From Clostridium sp. 26_22 (GTDB taxonomy: Bacteria; Bacillota; Clostridia; TANB77; CAG-508), in the NCBI GenBank assembly GCA_001916005.1, contig MNRP01000055.1:82765-146764 (forward strand): DNA of 64,000 nt, given 5' to 3'. Made by a program: the position numbers and the translations under genes. Shown here piece by piece: positions 1 through 9,327 of the stretch; within the stretch, counting starts at the first letter, position 1, and each line of letters starts with the position of its first letter. The notes below the pieces were generated by a model. That model was not told where the DNA came from. It did not search any database and saw only the letters and a program-made list of their open reading frames with translations.

Positions 1-2
1 CA

Positions 3-431
3 GAATTAAAACAAGACGTAACAGTATTAAAAGAAGATGTTGCAGAGTTAAAACAAGACGTAACAGTATTAAAAGAAGATGTTGCCGGATTAAAGCAAGA
101 CATAGCAGTATTAAAAGAAGATGTTACAGGATTAAAACAAGACGTAGCAGGACTAAAAACAAACGTTATAACTTTAAAGAAAGAACTAAAAGAAGTAAAA
201 GAAGACGTCGGTGTGCTAAAAAATGAAGTGTTCAATGTAATAAAACCAACATTAGAAATAATAAACGAAAAAGTAGATATAATGATAAATATAAATACAG
301 CTAAAATATTAGATGGACAAACTAGAAATTACAAAGAACAAATAAAAATGCTAAGAGATTACGAAAACAAAAATGCATTAGAACATAGCAGAATGAATTA
401 TGAAATTTGCAAACTAAAAGCAAATGCATAA
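3..431 (+). CDS. heptad-repeat coiled-coil protein, C-terminal part (5' end outside window)
   Basis: The reading frame is open from the first bases of the window, so the gene starts upstream. The visible 142 residues begin with near-perfect heptads of the form LKQDVTV and LKEDVAG, repeated about nine times, which predicts a long coiled coil. They are encoded by tandem 42-bp DNA repeats. The C-terminal 60 residues are charged (Lys, Glu, Asn, Ile) without a recognisable domain. An internal ATG at 213 lies in this frame but has no convincing ribosome-binding site, so I treat it as internal. No enzymatic motif is visible and I do not recognise a family. A hairpin terminator follows directly. Confidence 0.75.
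   Translation, partial: ELKQDVTVLKEDVAELKQDVTVLKEDVAGLKQDIAVLKEDVTGLKQDVAGLKTNVITLKKELKEVKEDVGVLKNEVFNVIKPTLEIINEKVDIMININTAKILDGQTRNYKEQIKMLRDYENKNALEHSRMNYEICKLKANA
6..173 (+). repeat. tandem 42-bp coding repeats (four units)
   Basis: Four consecutive 42-bp units start at 6, 48, 90 and 132. Each encodes 14 residues, that is two heptads. The first three units are nearly identical at the DNA level and the fourth is diverged in its second half. The repeats probably continue upstream of the window. Such in-frame arrays can change copy number by slippage or recombination. Confidence 0.85.
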
Positions 432-444
432 AGTATAAAAAACG

Positions 445-489
445 AAGTGCCTAAAAGCTTATAAAAAGCTAAAAATAGGCACTTTTTTT
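445..489 (+). terminator. intrinsic terminator after the coiled-coil gene
   Basis: A 9-bp stem (AAGTGCCTA at 445-453 with TAGGCACTT at 476-484) is followed by a run of seven T, starting 14 bp after the stop codon. Confidence 0.85.
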
Positions 490-608
490 GATGCAATAAA
501 AAAATAACGACAAAATATAATAAAATACCAAAAAAAAATTGCAAAAAAAAATCATATATGTTACAATTAGAATGCACAATTGAAAAAACCAAAAAAGGTG
601 GTAGAAAG

Positions 609-941
609 ATGGGATTACTAGCAATAGTATATGTATTAATATTCATAGTATTTGCTTTGGTATTATATGCAGTAATGCAAATAAAACTATTAGGACTAAA
701 AGTAAAAGACTTTTGGGACTTTATAGAAGCAAACGAAATGTTAGACAAGCTAAATAAATTCGCAAAACAATATCAAGCAATGTCACCACAAGAACAAGTA
801 ATATACTTAACAGAAGCAGAAAAAATATTTACAGCATTTGACAAAGTACCAGAAGAACTGTGGGACGAAGAATATGAAAAATACAAACAAGTACTAAAAA
901 AATATAATGATATAAAAATGTTTAGATGGGCATCAAGTTAA
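609..941 (+). CDS. small single-pass membrane protein of unknown function
   Basis: This 110-residue protein opens with a hydrophobic segment (about residues 2-24) and continues as a charged, helical cytoplasmic tail rich in Glu, Lys and Tyr. The open frame extends upstream to 558, but the start at 609 has a GGTGG ribosome-binding site about 7 bases before it and gives a membrane anchor right at the N-terminus, so I chose it. I do not recognise a family. It sits between a coiled-coil gene and an LCP ligase gene, which may suggest an envelope role, but this is only context. Confidence 0.7.
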   Translation: MGLLAIVYVLIFIVFALVLYAVMQIKLLGLKVKDFWDFIEANEMLDKLNKFAKQYQAMSPQEQVIYLTEAEKIFTAFDKVPEELWDEEYEKYKQVLKKYNDIKMFRWASS

Positions 942-1004
942 TACTAACTGAATCCAAATAAACTATAATCGATAAAATAAAAAAAGAAAAAGGGGCGATT
1001 TAAA

Positions 1005-2153
1005 ATGGCTGGAAAACACAGCGAAGGAAGAAGAGAAAAACAAACAAAAAGAATAGAAGAAGAGGAAGAAATACCAAAAGCATTCAGAAAAGATGGTGAT
1101 AATATGCAAAAAACAAAATCAAAAACAAAGAAAAAACATGGAAAATTAAAATTATTTGGAAAAATAGTTTTAACACTAGTAATAATATTAGCCATACTAG
1201 TAGGAGCAATGTTCTGGTATGTAAATAACAAATTAGGAAAAATGCAAAAAATAGATTTAAATGAAGAAGATTTAGGAATATCACAAGAAGCAAAAGAAAA
1301 TCTATCAGGTTATAGAAATATTGCAATATTTGGTGTAGATAGTAGATCAGATGATTATGGAATAGGAAACAGAAGTGACTGTATAATAATTGCAAGTATA
1401 AATAACTCAACAGGAGATATAAAACTAATATCAGTATATAGAGATACATATGTAAAAATAGATGGACATGGACTAGATAAAATAACACATGCATACTCAT
1501 ATGGAGAAGCACCACTAGCAATAAGCACACTTAACAAAAACTTAGACTTAAACATAAAAGAATTCGTAACAGTAAACTTCGACTCAGTTGCAAAAGCAGT
1601 AGACCAACTAGGAGGAGTAACATTAAATATAACAGCTGAAGAAACAAAATATATAAATGGATATATAGATGAAACATCAAAAGTAACAGGAAAAGCCTCA
1701 AACCACATAACACAAGCAGGAACATATAATGTAGATGGAGTACAAGCAGTAGCTTACTCAAGAATTAGATATACAGCAGGTGGAGATTATAAAAGAACAG
1801 AAAGAATGAGAACAGTAATCGAAGCAATGTTTAATAAACTAAAAACAAAGAGTGTAGCACAAATAAATACATTTGCAGACAAAATATTACCATCAGTATA
1901 TACAAACATAACAACAGGCGATATAATATCAATGGTACCTAGTATGGCAAAATACAAAGTAGGAGAAAGCATTGGATGGCCATATCAAACAAAAGGAATA
2001 ACAATGGATAGATGGTATGGAGTACCAGTTACACTAGAAAGCAATGTAACACAACTACATAAAGAAGCATTTGGAGAAGATAATTATACACCATCTGAAA
2101 CTGTAAAAAGTGTAAGCAACAGTATAATAAAAAAGACTGGATATAATAAATAA
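1005..2153 (+). CDS. LytR-CpsA-Psr (LCP) family cell-wall polymer ligase
   Basis: LCP proteins transfer undecaprenyl-linked glycopolymers (teichoic acid, capsule) onto peptidoglycan outside the membrane. The 382-residue protein has a basic cytoplasmic N-terminus, one transmembrane segment (about 51-72) and an extracytoplasmic LCP domain (about 103-265). The domain shows the conserved pieces FGVDSR (109-114), GNRSD (121-125), SVYRDTYV (143-150) and a later Arg-rich SRIRYT and YKRTERMR stretch that binds the lipid pyrophosphate. The start at 1005 has an AGGGGCG site 9 bases upstream. A second ATG at 1104 with a GGTGAT site is possible and would shorten the cytoplasmic tail. The gene lies just ahead of the polysaccharide locus, which fits wall attachment of its product. 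Confidence 0.93.
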   Translation: MAGKHSEGRREKQTKRIEEEEEIPKAFRKDGDNMQKTKSKTKKKHGKLKLFGKIVLTLVIILAILVGAMFWYVNNKLGKMQKIDLNEEDLGISQEAKENLSGYRNIAIFGVDSRSDDYGIGNRSDCIIIASINNSTGDIKLISVYRDTYVKIDGHGLDKITHAYSYGEAPLAISTLNKNLDLNIKEFVTVNFDSVAKAVDQLGGVTLNITAEETKYINGYIDETSKVTGKASNHITQAGTYNVDGVQAVAYSRIRYTAGGDYKRTERMRTVIEAMFNKLKTKSVAQINTFADKILPSVYTNITTGDIISMVPSMAKYKVGESIGWPYQTKGITMDRWYGVPVTLESNVTQLHKEAFGEDNYTPSETVKSVSNSIIKKTGYNK

Positions 2154-2171
2154 AATATGCAAAAATTACTA

Positions 2172-2214
2172 GAGAAGTCTCAAGTATTGAAAACAATAGT
2201 ACTTTAGACTTCTT
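2172..2214 (+). terminator. hairpin after the LCP gene, weak terminator
   Basis: GAAGTCT (2174-2180) pairs with AGACTTC (2206-2212), with further pairing inside, and is followed by only three T. It separates the LCP gene from the promoter of the polysaccharide operon. Confidence 0.5.
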
Positions 2215-2249
2215 TAGTAAAAAAATATCGAAAAATGACACAAAAAAGG

Positions 2250-2278
2250 TTGAAAAGAAAAGAGTAATAATATATAAT
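2250..2278 (+). promoter_or_regulatory. sigma-A type promoter of the polysaccharide operon
   Basis: TTGAAA (2250-2255) and TATAAT (2273-2278) are separated by 17 bp. The predicted transcript starts about 30 bases before the first gene of the locus, and no equally good promoter was seen inside the operon up to the dehydrogenase gene. Confidence 0.75.
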
Positions 2279-2315
2279 AAATTTGTATTTGAGCAGTTTG
2301 TAAGGGGGATGTATT

Positions 2316-3023
2316 ATGAATACAAATGTTAGCGAAAGCAATGTTATTGTGGACGAAGCAATTGTACAACCAAATATAAAAGAAAAAGTAGAAGTTAGAA
2401 AAGTTTTATATAAAGTAGTAAAAAGATTAATAGATATTTTAGGTGGATTAGTAGGATGCGTTCTACTAGTTCCTATAACTGTGGCTGTTTATATAGCAAG
2501 AAAAATTCTTAAAGAAGATGATGGTCCAATGTTTTATGAACAATTAAGACTAGGTAAGGATGGCAAACACTTTAAATTATACAAATATAGATCAATGATA
2601 ATAGGTGCTGATGAAATATTAAAAGAATATTTGGCTAATAATGAAGAAGCAAGAATTGAGTTTGAAAAAAATCAAAAATTGAGAAATGATCCTAGAATAA
2701 CTAAATTAGGAAATTTTTTAAGAAAAACTAGTTTGGATGAATTTCCTCAATTTATAAATATTTTAAAAGGTGATATGAGTTTGGTTGGACCTAGACCGAT
2801 AGTTGATAGAGAAGTAAAATTATTTGGAGATAAAATGGAGATTGTACATAGTGTTAGGCCGGGACTTACAGGATATTGGGCTGCTAATGGAAGAAGTGAC
2901 ACTACTTATGAACAGAGAGTTAATATGGAAGCTTATTATGCTGAAAATTTTTCATTTTCTTTAGATATTAAAATTATTTTAAAAACAATAAAGGCAGTAT
3001 TCGAAAAAGAAGGAGCAATTTAA
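2316..3023 (+). CDS. polyprenyl-phosphate sugar-1-phosphate transferase (initiating enzyme)
   Basis: This bacterial sugar transferase (PF02397 type) starts repeat-unit synthesis by moving a sugar-1-phosphate from a nucleotide sugar to undecaprenyl phosphate at the inner membrane. The 235-residue length matches short enzymes such as EpsL or PglC-like proteins that have the catalytic domain only. One hydrophobic segment (about 37-62) precedes the catalytic part. Diagnostic motifs are LYKYRSM (88-94) and the stretch around 139-161 with DEFPQ, LKGDMS and VGPRP. The ribosome-binding site AGGGGGA is 6-7 bases before the ATG. It is first in a co-directional operon, as is usual for such loci. The sugar specificity cannot be read from the sequence. 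Confidence 0.92.
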   Translation: MNTNVSESNVIVDEAIVQPNIKEKVEVRKVLYKVVKRLIDILGGLVGCVLLVPITVAVYIARKILKEDDGPMFYEQLRLGKDGKHFKLYKYRSMIIGADEILKEYLANNEEARIEFEKNQKLRNDPRITKLGNFLRKTSLDEFPQFINILKGDMSLVGPRPIVDREVKLFGDKMEIVHSVRPGLTGYWAANGRSDTTYEQRVNMEAYYAENFSFSLDIKIILKTIKAVFEKEGAI

Positions 3024-3025
3024 AA

Positions 3026-3877
3026 ATGAATATAGATATTATTTGCCCATTATATAATGCGGAAAAAGATATTGAAGGTTTACACAAATCATTGTTAAAA
3101 CAAAAAAAAGTTGATTTGAATGAAATAAAATATGTTTTAACAGAATGCAATGATAAAACGGAAGAAAAATTGATTAATTTAAATTTGAAATATAAAAAAA
3201 TAAAAAAAGAAGAATTTTCACATGGATTAACGAGAGAGATAGAAGCTTTTGAAAGTAAAGCTGATATTCTTGTATTTATAACTCAAGATATAAAAATATT
3301 AAGAGATGATTGGCTGTATAATTTGACAAGAAGTATAATTGAAGGACAAGTTGATGCTTGTTATAGCAGACAATTGTGTGATAATAATACAATTGAAAAA
3401 TATACTAGAGAGTGCAATTATCCAGAAGACTCAAAGATTGTATCTAAAGAGGATATTAAAAATTTGGGATTGAAAACCTTTTTCTTTTCTGATGCGTCAT
3501 CTGCCATAAAAAGAGAGACATTTATAAAATTGAATGGATATGATCATAAAAAACTGATTATTAATGAAGATATGTATATTGCTTATAAATTAATAATGAA
3601 TGGATATAAGATAAAATATTGTGCGAATTCAGAAGTTATCCATTCACATGTATTTACTTTGCAACAATATTATGATAGATATAAAGACACTGGAAAGTTT
3701 TTTAAGGAAAATGATTATTTAAATAAGTATAAAGTAAACCAAGCAGGAGGAAGCATGGCTAAATATGTTTTAAAAAGGGCTGTGCAAGATAAAAATTGGA
3801 ATGTATTGTTAAATTATATTCCTAATATGGCTGTTAGATTTATTGGAATGAAAGTTGGAAAAATAAATGGAAAATGA
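3026..3877 (+). CDS. family 2 glycosyltransferase, rhamnosyltransferase-like
   Basis: A GT-A fold glycosyltransferase of 283 residues. The N-terminus IICPLYNAEKDIEGL is the nucleotide-binding strand. SHGLTRE (65-71) and VFITQD (83-88) are typical of the rhamnosyltransferase-like branch of GT2, where TQD replaces the DXD motif. EDMYIAYKL (around 190) gives the ED of the catalytic base region. It follows the priming transferase after 2 bp and overlaps the next gene by 11 bp, so translation is probably coupled. It likely adds one of the first sugars of the repeat unit on the cytoplasmic face. Donor and acceptor are not predictable here. Confidence 0.85.
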   Translation: MNIDIICPLYNAEKDIEGLHKSLLKQKKVDLNEIKYVLTECNDKTEEKLINLNLKYKKIKKEEFSHGLTREIEAFESKADILVFITQDIKILRDDWLYNLTRSIIEGQVDACYSRQLCDNNTIEKYTRECNYPEDSKIVSKEDIKNLGLKTFFFSDASSAIKRETFIKLNGYDHKKLIINEDMYIAYKLIMNGYKIKYCANSEVIHSHVFTLQQYYDRYKDTGKFFKENDYLNKYKVNQAGGSMAKYVLKRAVQDKNWNVLLNYIPNMAVRFIGMKVGKINGK

Positions 3878-4979
3878 ACCTATAAGAATATTAAATATAG
3901 TTCCTAATATGAGAGCTGCAGGAATTGAAACCTTTATAATGAATATTTATAGAAATATTGATAGAAAAAAAGTACAGTTTGATTTTTTAGTTCATAATGA
4001 AAAAGAAGAATTTTATGATAAGGAAATAAATGATTTAGGTGGAAGAATATATAGATTAACTTATAAAGATGATAAAAATATTTTTAAATATATAAAAGAT
4101 TTAAATGATTTTTTTAAAGGACATAAAGAATATAAAATTGTTCATGGACATATGCAGAGTATGATGCCTATATATTTATATATAGCAAAAAAAAATAAAG
4201 TAAGTATACGTATTGCACATTCTCATAATAATTCTTATGAAAAAAGTATAAAAGGTTTTTTGTTACATATATTATCAAGATTTTCTAGACTGTTCGCTAA
4301 TGTGAAATTTGCTTGCTCAAAAGATGCTGGAGTATACTTATTTGGTAAGAATAAAAAATTTGAAGTGATTAATAATGGAATCAATATTGAAAAATTTGTT
4401 TATAATCTTGATTTTAGAGAAAAGATTAGAAATAATCTGGGTTTAACAGAAAATGAAATTTTAATTGGAAACGTCGGAAGAATGGAAAAACAAAAAAATC
4501 AATTATTTCTTATAGATTGTTTTAAAGAATTAACAAAATTAAAAAATAACTATAAATTGTTAATTATAGGAGAAGGATCTTTAAATGATAAGATTATTAA
4601 AAGAATAAAAAAACATAATATACAAGATAAGGTACTGTTATTAAAAAATGTAAAGAATGTTAATGAATATATGCAAGCAATGGATATTTTTGCTTTACCA
4701 TCATTATATGAAGGCTTAGGAATAGTCCTTATTGAAGCACAAATGAGTGGATTGAAATGCTTTACAACTAAAGATAAAGTAGCAAAAGAGACAAATATTA
4801 CGGATAATATTTACTATTTGCCATTGGAAAAAAAAGTATGGGTTAATAATTTAAGTAAAATTGAAAAATATGATAGAAATAGAAAAATAGAATTGTTGGG
4901 AAAAAAATTTGATATTAATTGTATTGCAAAATCTTTGCAGGATAAATATTTAAAATATAATGAAATAGGAGAAAATTAG
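3867..4979 (+). CDS. family 4 glycosyltransferase, EpsF-like
   Basis: A GT-B fold enzyme of 370 residues. The N-terminal domain begins with RILNIVPNMRAAGIETF, a pattern found in EpsF and Cps-type transferases. The C-terminal domain carries NGINIEKF, then GNVGRMEKQKNQ and the nucleotide-binding E-x7-E motif in LPSLYEGLGIVLIEA. The start codon lies inside the end of the previous gene (11-bp overlap), with only a weak ribosome-binding site, which favours translational coupling. It should add a sugar to the lipid-linked repeat unit in the cytoplasm. Confidence 0.88.
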   Translation: MENEPIRILNIVPNMRAAGIETFIMNIYRNIDRKKVQFDFLVHNEKEEFYDKEINDLGGRIYRLTYKDDKNIFKYIKDLNDFFKGHKEYKIVHGHMQSMMPIYLYIAKKNKVSIRIAHSHNNSYEKSIKGFLLHILSRFSRLFANVKFACSKDAGVYLFGKNKKFEVINNGINIEKFVYNLDFREKIRNNLGLTENEILIGNVGRMEKQKNQLFLIDCFKELTKLKNNYKLLIIGEGSLNDKIIKRIKKHNIQDKVLLLKNVKNVNEYMQAMDIFALPSLYEGLGIVLIEAQMSGLKCFTTKDKVAKETNITDNIYYLPLEKKVWVNNLSKIEKYDRNRKIELLGKKFDINCIAKSLQDKYLKYNEIGEN

Positions 4980-4980
4980 T

Positions 4981-5934
4981 ATGTATAATATAGTGTATTC
5001 TACGGATGAAAATTATTGTCGACATGTGGCAGTTTCAATTACTTCGTTGTTAATGAACAATAAAGAATTAAAAGATATTAATATTTATATTGTAGAAGAT
5101 AGTTTAAGCCAAGAATCAAAGAGAAAATTAGAAAAAATTGTAAAAAAATTTGATAAAAATTTAACTTTTTTATCTTGCGATGAATTATGTAAAAATTTAA
5201 AAGTTAATACAGATTTTCCAAAGGCAGCTTTTTCTAGGCTTTTTTTGGCAAGTAAACTAAAAAATATTGATAAAATTTTATATATTGATTCTGATACATA
5301 TATTAATAATGGTATAAAATATTTATATGATATAAATATAGATGATTATGAAATTGCTGGAGTTCAAGATAATGCTGCTTATTATTTATTGAAAAAAATA
5401 GGTATGGATAAAACAGATAGATACATTAATTCAGGTGTTTTATTAATTAATTTGAAAAAGTGGAGACAAGATAATGTAGAAAATAAAATATGTGATTTTA
5501 TTGAACAACATAATGGAAAAGTTAATCATAATGACCAAGGAATAATTAATGGAGTATGTAGAAAGAAAATATATATTTTGAATCCAAAATATAATATGAT
5601 GCCAGAAATGATATATTTAAGTGTAAAACAAAGCAATTTTTTATATAAAGTATATAATTATTATACACAAGAGGAAATTACAAATGCAGTAGAAAATCCT
5701 GTAATAGTGCATTATATTGAAAAATTTTATAGTAGACCTTGGAAAGCAGATTGTACACACCCATTGAGGTCAAAATATTTAGATATATTGAATGAATTAG
5801 ATTTTGATAAAAAACTTGAAGAAAATGGGCTAAATAAAAAAGTACAATTCAGAAAAAAAGTATATGAAAATGTTCCATTTATTGTATATGCTATTATGGA
5901 AAAAATACTGAATATTAGGAGGATATTTTTATAA
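4981..5934 (+). CDS. family 8 glycosyltransferase
   Basis: This 317-residue protein is a retaining GT-A enzyme of the GT8 family (general stress protein A and lipopolysaccharide galactosyl- or glucosyltransferase type). It shows the N-terminal YNIVYSTDENY strand, the metal-binding DSD at 103-105 in LYIDSDTYI, NSGVLLINLKKWR and NHNDQGIIN, and a late HYIEKFYSRPW containing the conserved His. The ribosome-binding site AGGAG sits 9 bases before the ATG, and the gene follows its neighbour after 1 bp. Galactose or glucose transfer is most likely from family behaviour, but this is inference. Confidence 0.88.
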   Translation: MYNIVYSTDENYCRHVAVSITSLLMNNKELKDINIYIVEDSLSQESKRKLEKIVKKFDKNLTFLSCDELCKNLKVNTDFPKAAFSRLFLASKLKNIDKILYIDSDTYINNGIKYLYDINIDDYEIAGVQDNAAYYLLKKIGMDKTDRYINSGVLLINLKKWRQDNVENKICDFIEQHNGKVNHNDQGIINGVCRKKIYILNPKYNMMPEMIYLSVKQSNFLYKVYNYYTQEEITNAVENPVIVHYIEKFYSRPWKADCTHPLRSKYLDILNELDFDKKLEENGLNKKVQFRKKVYENVPFIVYAIMEKILNIRRIFL

Positions 5935-5937
5935 AAA

Positions 5938-7116
5938 ATGAAAAAATTAGAAAATGTACTAAAAAATAAAATCGTGATTTTTATAATATTTTTGATTTTT
6001 TTAACGCCATATTATTTTGAAACTATAGAAATTGTTAAAGTTATATTTGATATTTTAAATATTGTTACTAGTATATTTTTTATAATAATGTATTTAATTA
6101 ATAAAAAAATAAATAAAATATTTTTTCCACTAATGGGATATTATTTTATATTATTAATATCAACTATAATAAATGATAGTGGATTAATATATTACTCATA
6201 TAAAGTATTAACTATTTTTGGTTTTATAGCATTTGTAGACTTATTATTTGAGAATGACAGTTTTTTTAAGCCATTCATTTCATATATTACAATATTCAAT
6301 ATAATTAATTTTATATCAATACTAATAAGTCCTAATAGAAATATAAATATAAACGTAAACAGAATATATTTTTTAGGATATGATAATGATTTTAATTTAA
6401 TATTAACAATGGCTTGTTATATATTATTAATATATCATTATAAATTAAAGAAAGAAAAAGGACCTAAATACAATAAGATTAGAATTATTTTTTATATAAA
6501 TTATGTAGTTGCTTTTATATCTGCTTTTTTTGTGCAATCAGCAACTTTTAAAATTAGTATGTTAATGTTTTTATTTTGTTACTTTTTCTTTTTTGCTACT
6601 AGTTTTCTACCTAGAATAGTATTTAATTACAAGGTATATTTAACTTTAGCATATATAATATTTATTGGATTAGTATTTTTTAATGTGCAAAATAATTTTG
6701 GAACTTTGTTAGGAAGCTTGAACAGAGATATTACTTTTACAGGTAGAACAGAAATATGGGATAAAACATTAGAAGAAATTGAAGACAATAAAATAATAGG
6801 TACAGGATATATGAATATGAAGCAGAGAATGGAAAAAATGAATATATACCATGCACATTCAACGTATTTAAATATATTGTTAGAATCTGGCATTATAGGA
6901 GAATTAACTTATTTGATTTTACTTATATTTATTGGATGTAGAATAAAAAAAATAGATGATAAAAATTTAGTAAATATCGCATCATTTGCAATTTTTACTT
7001 ATTTGATTATGAGTATATTTGAAGTTTATATTGATATATTATATTTTTATTTATTAGTAGTTGTTATATCTAATTTGTCAAATAATAATAAAACAAAAAT
7101 AATATATAGGAGATAG
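5938..7116 (+). CDS. Wzy-type O-antigen/polysaccharide polymerase
   Basis: A 392-residue integral membrane protein with roughly ten hydrophobic segments separated by short basic loops. Near residues 260-325 it has the pattern GRTEIWDKTLEEI, then GTGY, then HAHSTYLNILLESG, which is the signature of the O-antigen ligase/polymerase superfamily (PF04932). It should join flipped repeat units into the chain on the outer side of the membrane. It is the only such protein in the locus and pairs logically with the Wzx flippase at 14584. The AGGAGG site lies 15 bases before the ATG, rather far, but no other in-frame start fits better. Confidence 0.85.
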   Translation: MKKLENVLKNKIVIFIIFLIFLTPYYFETIEIVKVIFDILNIVTSIFFIIMYLINKKINKIFFPLMGYYFILLISTIINDSGLIYYSYKVLTIFGFIAFVDLLFENDSFFKPFISYITIFNIINFISILISPNRNININVNRIYFLGYDNDFNLILTMACYILLIYHYKLKKEKGPKYNKIRIIFYINYVVAFISAFFVQSATFKISMLMFLFCYFFFFATSFLPRIVFNYKVYLTLAYIIFIGLVFFNVQNNFGTLLGSLNRDITFTGRTEIWDKTLEEIEDNKIIGTGYMNMKQRMEKMNIYHAHSTYLNILLESGIIGELTYLILLIFIGCRIKKIDDKNLVNIASFAIFTYLIMSIFEVYIDILYFYLLVVVISNLSNNNKTKIIYRR

Positions 7117-7120
7117 ATAA

Positions 7121-8305
7121 ATGAAAAAAATTCTTTTAATTGATGATGGGGGACTTCCATTACCTTCTGTTGATGGTGGAGCAGTAGAAACTTTAGCTAA
7201 TATGTATTTAGAAATGAATGAAGAATTAGAAAGATTTGAATTTGATGTATATAGTTCTCATTCAAAAACATTAAAAAAATATGAAAATAAATTTAAATTT
7301 TCACATTACTTTTATATAAACGATAAAAATATTGTATTTAAATTTAAAAAATATATAAAAGCATTTCTTAGAATTGTATTTAATATGGATATAAATCCAG
7401 AGTTTGTTAATGAAGTAATAAAAAAGACAAAAAAGAATAACTATGATTTTATTTTGATAGAAAATGCTCCTAATTTGGTACATGCATGTTATAAAAGATT
7501 TGGAGATAAAATTATATTACATATGCACAATAATTATTTAAATAATAGCGTTAGAAATTGCAAAAGAACTTTAAAAGAATGTAAAAAAATTTATACTGTA
7601 AGTGATTTTATAAAAAGACAAATAGATACAATAGAAGAAAATGACAAAACAAAGGTATTGTTTAATGGAGTTGATTTAAAAAAGTTCAATATAGAGACTG
7701 GCAAAGAAAAAAGGAATATATATAGAAAAAAATATAATATATTAAAGGAATCTATTGTATTTTTATTTTCAGGAAGAGTTTGTGATGATAAAGGAGTTAA
7801 AGAACTGATATTGGCTTTTAATAATGCTTGTAAACAATGTAATGATATAAAACTATTAGTAGTAGGAAGTTCATTTTCAAGTGTAAAGAAAAAAGATAAA
7901 TATATAAAAGACTTAATTAAAATTTCAAACCTAAATAAAAACAATATTATATTTACAGGATATATTGATTATGATGAAATGCCTAATATATATGGTATGG
8001 CTGATGTTTTGATATTACCATCTAAAATAGATGATGCTTGTCCAATGACTATTCTTGAAGCTATGGCTATGGGATTACCAATAATTGCAAGTAAATGTGG
8101 TGGTATCCCGGAGGAAGTAGGCAAAGAAAATTCTATTTTGTTGGATAGAAAAAATTTGACTGAAAATATAGAATCTGCAATGAAAGAATTATTAGAAAAT
8201 AAAAAATTAATAAAAGATATGTCTATAGAGTCTTTTAAAAGATCACAAAAATTTTGCAAAGAAGAATATTTAAATAATTTTTTCAAAGAAATGAGTAATT
8301 TGTAA
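7121..8305 (+). CDS. family 4 glycosyltransferase
   Basis: This 394-residue GT-B enzyme begins ILLIDDGGLPLPSVDGGAVE, a glycine-rich acceptor loop. Its C-terminal half shows LFNGVDLKKFN, FLFSGRVCDDKGVKEL and the donor-binding stretch PSKIDDACPMTILEAMAMGLP with the family E-x-G-type arrangement, followed by GGIPEEV. These features match the GT4 family. AGGAGA precedes the ATG. It is one of two GT4 genes in the operon and should transfer a sugar from an activated nucleotide donor in the cytoplasm. Confidence 0.88.
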   Translation: MKKILLIDDGGLPLPSVDGGAVETLANMYLEMNEELERFEFDVYSSHSKTLKKYENKFKFSHYFYINDKNIVFKFKKYIKAFLRIVFNMDINPEFVNEVIKKTKKNNYDFILIENAPNLVHACYKRFGDKIILHMHNNYLNNSVRNCKRTLKECKKIYTVSDFIKRQIDTIEENDKTKVLFNGVDLKKFNIETGKEKRNIYRKKYNILKESIVFLFSGRVCDDKGVKELILAFNNACKQCNDIKLLVVGSSFSSVKKKDKYIKDLIKISNLNKNNIIFTGYIDYDEMPNIYGMADVLILPSKIDDACPMTILEAMAMGLPIIASKCGGIPEEVGKENSILLDRKNLTENIESAMKELLENKKLIKDMSIESFKRSQKFCKEEYLNNFFKEMSNL

Positions 8306-8319
8306 AGAGGTATTATAAA

Positions 8320-9327
8320 ATGGAATATAAAGTTACAGTAATTATGCCAACATATAAAAGGGCTAAATTTTTAGAAAGGGCAATATATAGTGTATTAAAT
8401 CAATCATATAATAATATAGAATTAATAGTAGTTGACGATAATGATGCAGAGAGCATATATAGACAAGAAAACGAAAAATTAATGCAAAAATATAAAATGT
8501 ATAATAATGTAAAATATATAAAACACGAAAAAAATAAAAATGGAGCAGTAGCGAGAAACACGGGGATTAAAGAAGCAACAGGTGAATATATAACTTTTTT
8601 AGATGATGACGATTTCTTCTTAAAAAATAGAATAGAAAAAATGGTAAAGATTTTAAATGAAAATTCAAAATATGATTGTGCTTATTCTAGTGTTGTATAT
8701 TTAAAAAATGGACATGTTATCTTAAAAAAGGAAGCAGTTAAGAAAGGAAATTTATTATTAGATATATTATCTCAAAACAGTTTTTTTGGAACTGGTAGTA
8801 ACATGTTTTTTAGAAAAAAAGCAATAGAAAAAATAGGTATGTTTGATGAAACTTTTATTAGACACCAGGATATGGAATATATGGCAAGATTTTTTAAATA
8901 TGGAGAAGTTATAAATTTGGATGAAATACTTGTGGTAAAATGTGTTGATGATACTCAAAATGTCCCTAATTTTGAAAAAATGAAAAAAACCAAAGAACAG
9001 TTTTTGACAAAATTTGAAAATGATATTAATATGTGTACTGAAAAAGAAAAAGAAAATATTTATTTTTGTAATTATTTTGAACTGCTTACATTTGCTAAAT
9101 TTAATTCAAAAGAGTATAAAGAAATAAAGAAAAAATTATTAAAGTTGAAACACATTCCTTTTAAGGAAAAGAAAAAAATATATAATTATGAGTTGAAAAA
9201 CAGAATAACTGTATTAAATCAAATAGCTGATTTCAAGAAAAAGATTATAAATAAAGAAATAAACAACTTTGAAGAAGAGAAAGTTATTAAATTTTTGAAT
9301 CAATATGAGGGAGATAACAAAAAATGA
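8320..9327 (+). CDS. family 2 glycosyltransferase
   Basis: A canonical inverting GT2 of 335 residues: VTVIMPTYKRAKFLERAI at the N-terminus, ELIVVDDND (34-42), ARNTGIKEATGEYITFLDDDD with the metal-binding DDDD at 95-98, and GMFDETFIRHQDMEY near 170-185 with the catalytic-region Asp. The C-terminal 120 residues are lysine-rich and helical. The stop codon overlaps the start of the acyltransferase gene in an ATGA arrangement, so the two are translationally coupled. Confidence 0.9.
   Translation: MEYKVTVIMPTYKRAKFLERAIYSVLNQSYNNIELIVVDDNDAESIYRQENEKLMQKYKMYNNVKYIKHEKNKNGAVARNTGIKEATGEYITFLDDDDFFLKNRIEKMVKILNENSKYDCAYSSVVYLKNGHVILKKEAVKKGNLLLDILSQNSFFGTGSNMFFRKKAIEKIGMFDETFIRHQDMEYMARFFKYGEVINLDEILVVKCVDDTQNVPNFEKMKKTKEQFLTKFENDINMCTEKEKENIYFCNYFELLTFAKFNSKEYKEIKKKLLKLKHIPFKEKKKIYNYELKNRITVLNQIADFKKKIINKEINNFEEEKVIKFLNQYEGDNKK

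Noticed and set aside
6..173. 42-bp repeats at the window start as a non-coding repeat array
   Set aside because: They stay in one open frame and encode regular heptads, so they are coding.
1084..1530. Long minus-strand frames rich in Leu and Phe opposite the LCP gene and many other genes
   Set aside because: They are antisense shadows of A-rich coding strands; they lack ribosome-binding sites and have no protein-like composition beyond Leu/Phe/Tyr runs.
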